Below are positions 63,401 through 64,000 of a stretch of DNA of 64,000 nucleotides, in pieces. The notes under the pieces were generated by a model, which saw only the letters and a list, made by a program, of their open reading frames with translations, was not told the DNA's origin and did no database searches. Source of the DNA: an uncultured Bacilli bacterium (GTDB lineage Bacteria > Bacillota_I > Bacilli_A > RF39 > UBA660); NCBI GenBank assembly GCA_934162285.1, contig CAKPHY010000002.1, forward strand, positions 1 through 64,000, given 5' to 3'. The position numbers and the translations under genes were made by a program. Position 1 is the first letter of the stretch, and every line of letters begins with the position of its first letter.

Positions 63401-63664
63401 ATGCCTAATATGAAAAATGCAAAGAAAAAAGTAAAAGTTAATATCAAAAAAACTGCAAGCAACAATGACTACGAAGCAACAATGAAAAATGCCATTAAGA
63501 AAGTTGAAAAAGCTGTAGCTGCTAAAGATAATGAAAAAGCAAAAGAAAATTTAAAAGTTGCTATTAAAAGAATCGATAAAGCTGCTAAAAAAGGTGTTGC
63601 TACTAAAAATTATGTTGCACGTAATAAATCAAGATTAACAAAAAAAGTTAATGAAATGAAATAA
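63401..63664 (+). CDS. rpsT: 30S ribosomal protein S20
   Basis: An 87-residue S20, all-helical and highly basic, with MPNMKNAKKKVKVN at the start and the AIKRIDKAAKKGVATKNYVARNKSRLTKKV end. ATG 63401 follows GGAGGTG by six bases; the longer frame runs into the promoter. It faces away from gpr, as in many Firmicutes. Confidence 0.96.
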   Translation: MPNMKNAKKKVKVNIKKTASNNDYEATMKNAIKKVEKAVAAKDNEKAKENLKVAIKRIDKAAKKGVATKNYVARNKSRLTKKVNEMK

Positions 63665-63667
63665 AAA

Positions 63668-63706
63668 GTAAGATTTTTCTAAATAATCTTACTTTTTTTC
63701 ATGAAA
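63668..63706. terminator. bidirectional terminator of rpsT and the kinase
   Basis: AAGTAAGAT and ATCTTACTT with T's after and A's before; it overlaps the kinase stop codon. Confidence 0.75.
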
Positions 63707-64000
63707 ATTTTTACAGTTGTTCCTTCATTTAAACTTGATTCATAATTTAAATTCCAATCATGGGCTTCAATTATTTCATACATCAATGGTACTCCTAAAC
63801 CTGTACCATGAATTTTAGTTGTAAAAAAAGGTTCTTTAATTTTTTTTAAAATTTCAGGGCTCATTCCTTGACCATTATCTTTTATAATTAAAACATCATT
63901 TTTAATACTAACATCAATAATACCATCAACTAAAGTAGCTTCAATACTATTTTTAAAAATATTAACTAAAACCTGCTTTAAACGATTATAATCACCATCA
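63679..64000 (-). CDS. sensor histidine kinase, ATP-binding end (partial)
   Basis: The frame is open to the window edge (107 codons seen), so the start lies beyond 64000. It contains the GHKL catalytic boxes in order: N box NIFKNSIEA, G1 DNGQGM, F box EPFFTTK and G2 GTGLGV. These fit the HATPase_c domain of a histidine kinase, with the sporulation kinases (KinB/KinD type) as close relatives by eye. The sensor domain is not visible. Confidence 0.9.
   Translation of the reverse strand, partial: DGDYNRLKQVLVNIFKNSIEATLVDGIIDVSIKNDVLIIKDNGQGMSPEILKKIKEPFFTTKIHGTGLGVPLMYEIIEAHDWNLNYESSLNEGTTVKIFMKKSKII

Noticed and set aside
1..64000. Use of TGA as tryptophan (mollicute code)
   Set aside because: Proteins end at the expected lengths with the standard code, Trp residues at conserved sites are TGG, and reading TGA as Trp after the SASP-like ORF gives no sensible extension.

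Overview
The window is AT-rich, densely packed DNA from a low-GC Gram-positive anaerobe of the Bacilli side of the Firmicutes, most like an uncultured gut lineage of the Erysipelotrichia/RF39 type; that placement is inference. It reads well with the standard bacterial code: Trp is TGG, and a TGA read as stop gives sensible ends. Cell division and envelope genes (ezrA, scpAB, a class B PBP, a DacB-type carboxypeptidase, an LtaS-like sulfatase) show a walled cell, not a wall-less mollicute. Spore genes are spread along the window: dacB-spmA-spmB, spoIIP, gpr, a CotY/CotZ-like coat protein, and a short SASP-like ORF. Energy metabolism looks anaerobic and fermentative (pyruvate:ferredoxin oxidoreductase, phosphoketolase).

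0-5 kb: a ClpP-tail fragment, a DUF1292 / unknown / DUF1292 cluster, the SASP-like ORF, thiI and ezrA. 5-9 kb: rpsD with a long leader, then a T-box-controlled operon HAD phosphatase-deoC-tyrS read leftward. 8.6-13.9 kb: the rimP-nusA-rnpM-infB-rbfA translation/transcription operon in modified form, with a one-domain RimP, a dCMP deaminase where ylxQ is usually found, and an independently promoted unknown gene before rbfA. 14-23.8 kb: a CPBP protease, a probable new small RNA at 14.87-14.97 kb, nifJ, yqeG-yqeH, a Ca-type P-ATPase, a UPF0316 membrane protein and plsC. 23.9-29 kb: tRNA-Ala, a DUF6512 protein, dacB-spmA-spmB and phosphoketolase. 29-40.4 kb: a lipoprotein, an LtaS-like protein, a processive GT2, tRNA-Leu, scpAB, a tail-anchored Asn/Gln/Tyr-rich protein and a heterodimeric ABC exporter.

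40.5-47 kb: CotY/Z-like protein, a DUF4116-repeat protein, a cyclophilin lipoprotein, a CsoR-like repressor with a CadA-type metal ATPase, an SDR and Maf. 47-53.8 kb is the accessory part: small unknown genes, a queuosine-salvage enzyme, a frameshifted N-formylglutamate amidohydrolase, an unknown two-gene cassette, a phosphoesterase and a Fic protein. 53.8-64 kb returns to core functions: tmRNA (ssrA), rluB, efp, rpmG, the PBP, nfo, spoIIP, gpr, rpsT and the 3' part of a histidine kinase.

The most striking structure is at the 3' end of ssrA. A perfect 38-bp direct repeat (52497-52534 and 53839-53876) brackets a 1.3-kb segment that holds only a Fic gene and its palindromic upstream region. One copy covers the tmRNA CACCA end and the DNA just beyond it; the other lies next to a strong hairpin terminator that would fit as the original tmRNA terminator. 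This looks like a minimal Fic islet inserted at ssrA. Other leads are the tyrosine T-box two genes upstream of tyrS, the SASP-like ORF with an apparent ATA start, and the unassigned small RNA at 14.9 kb.
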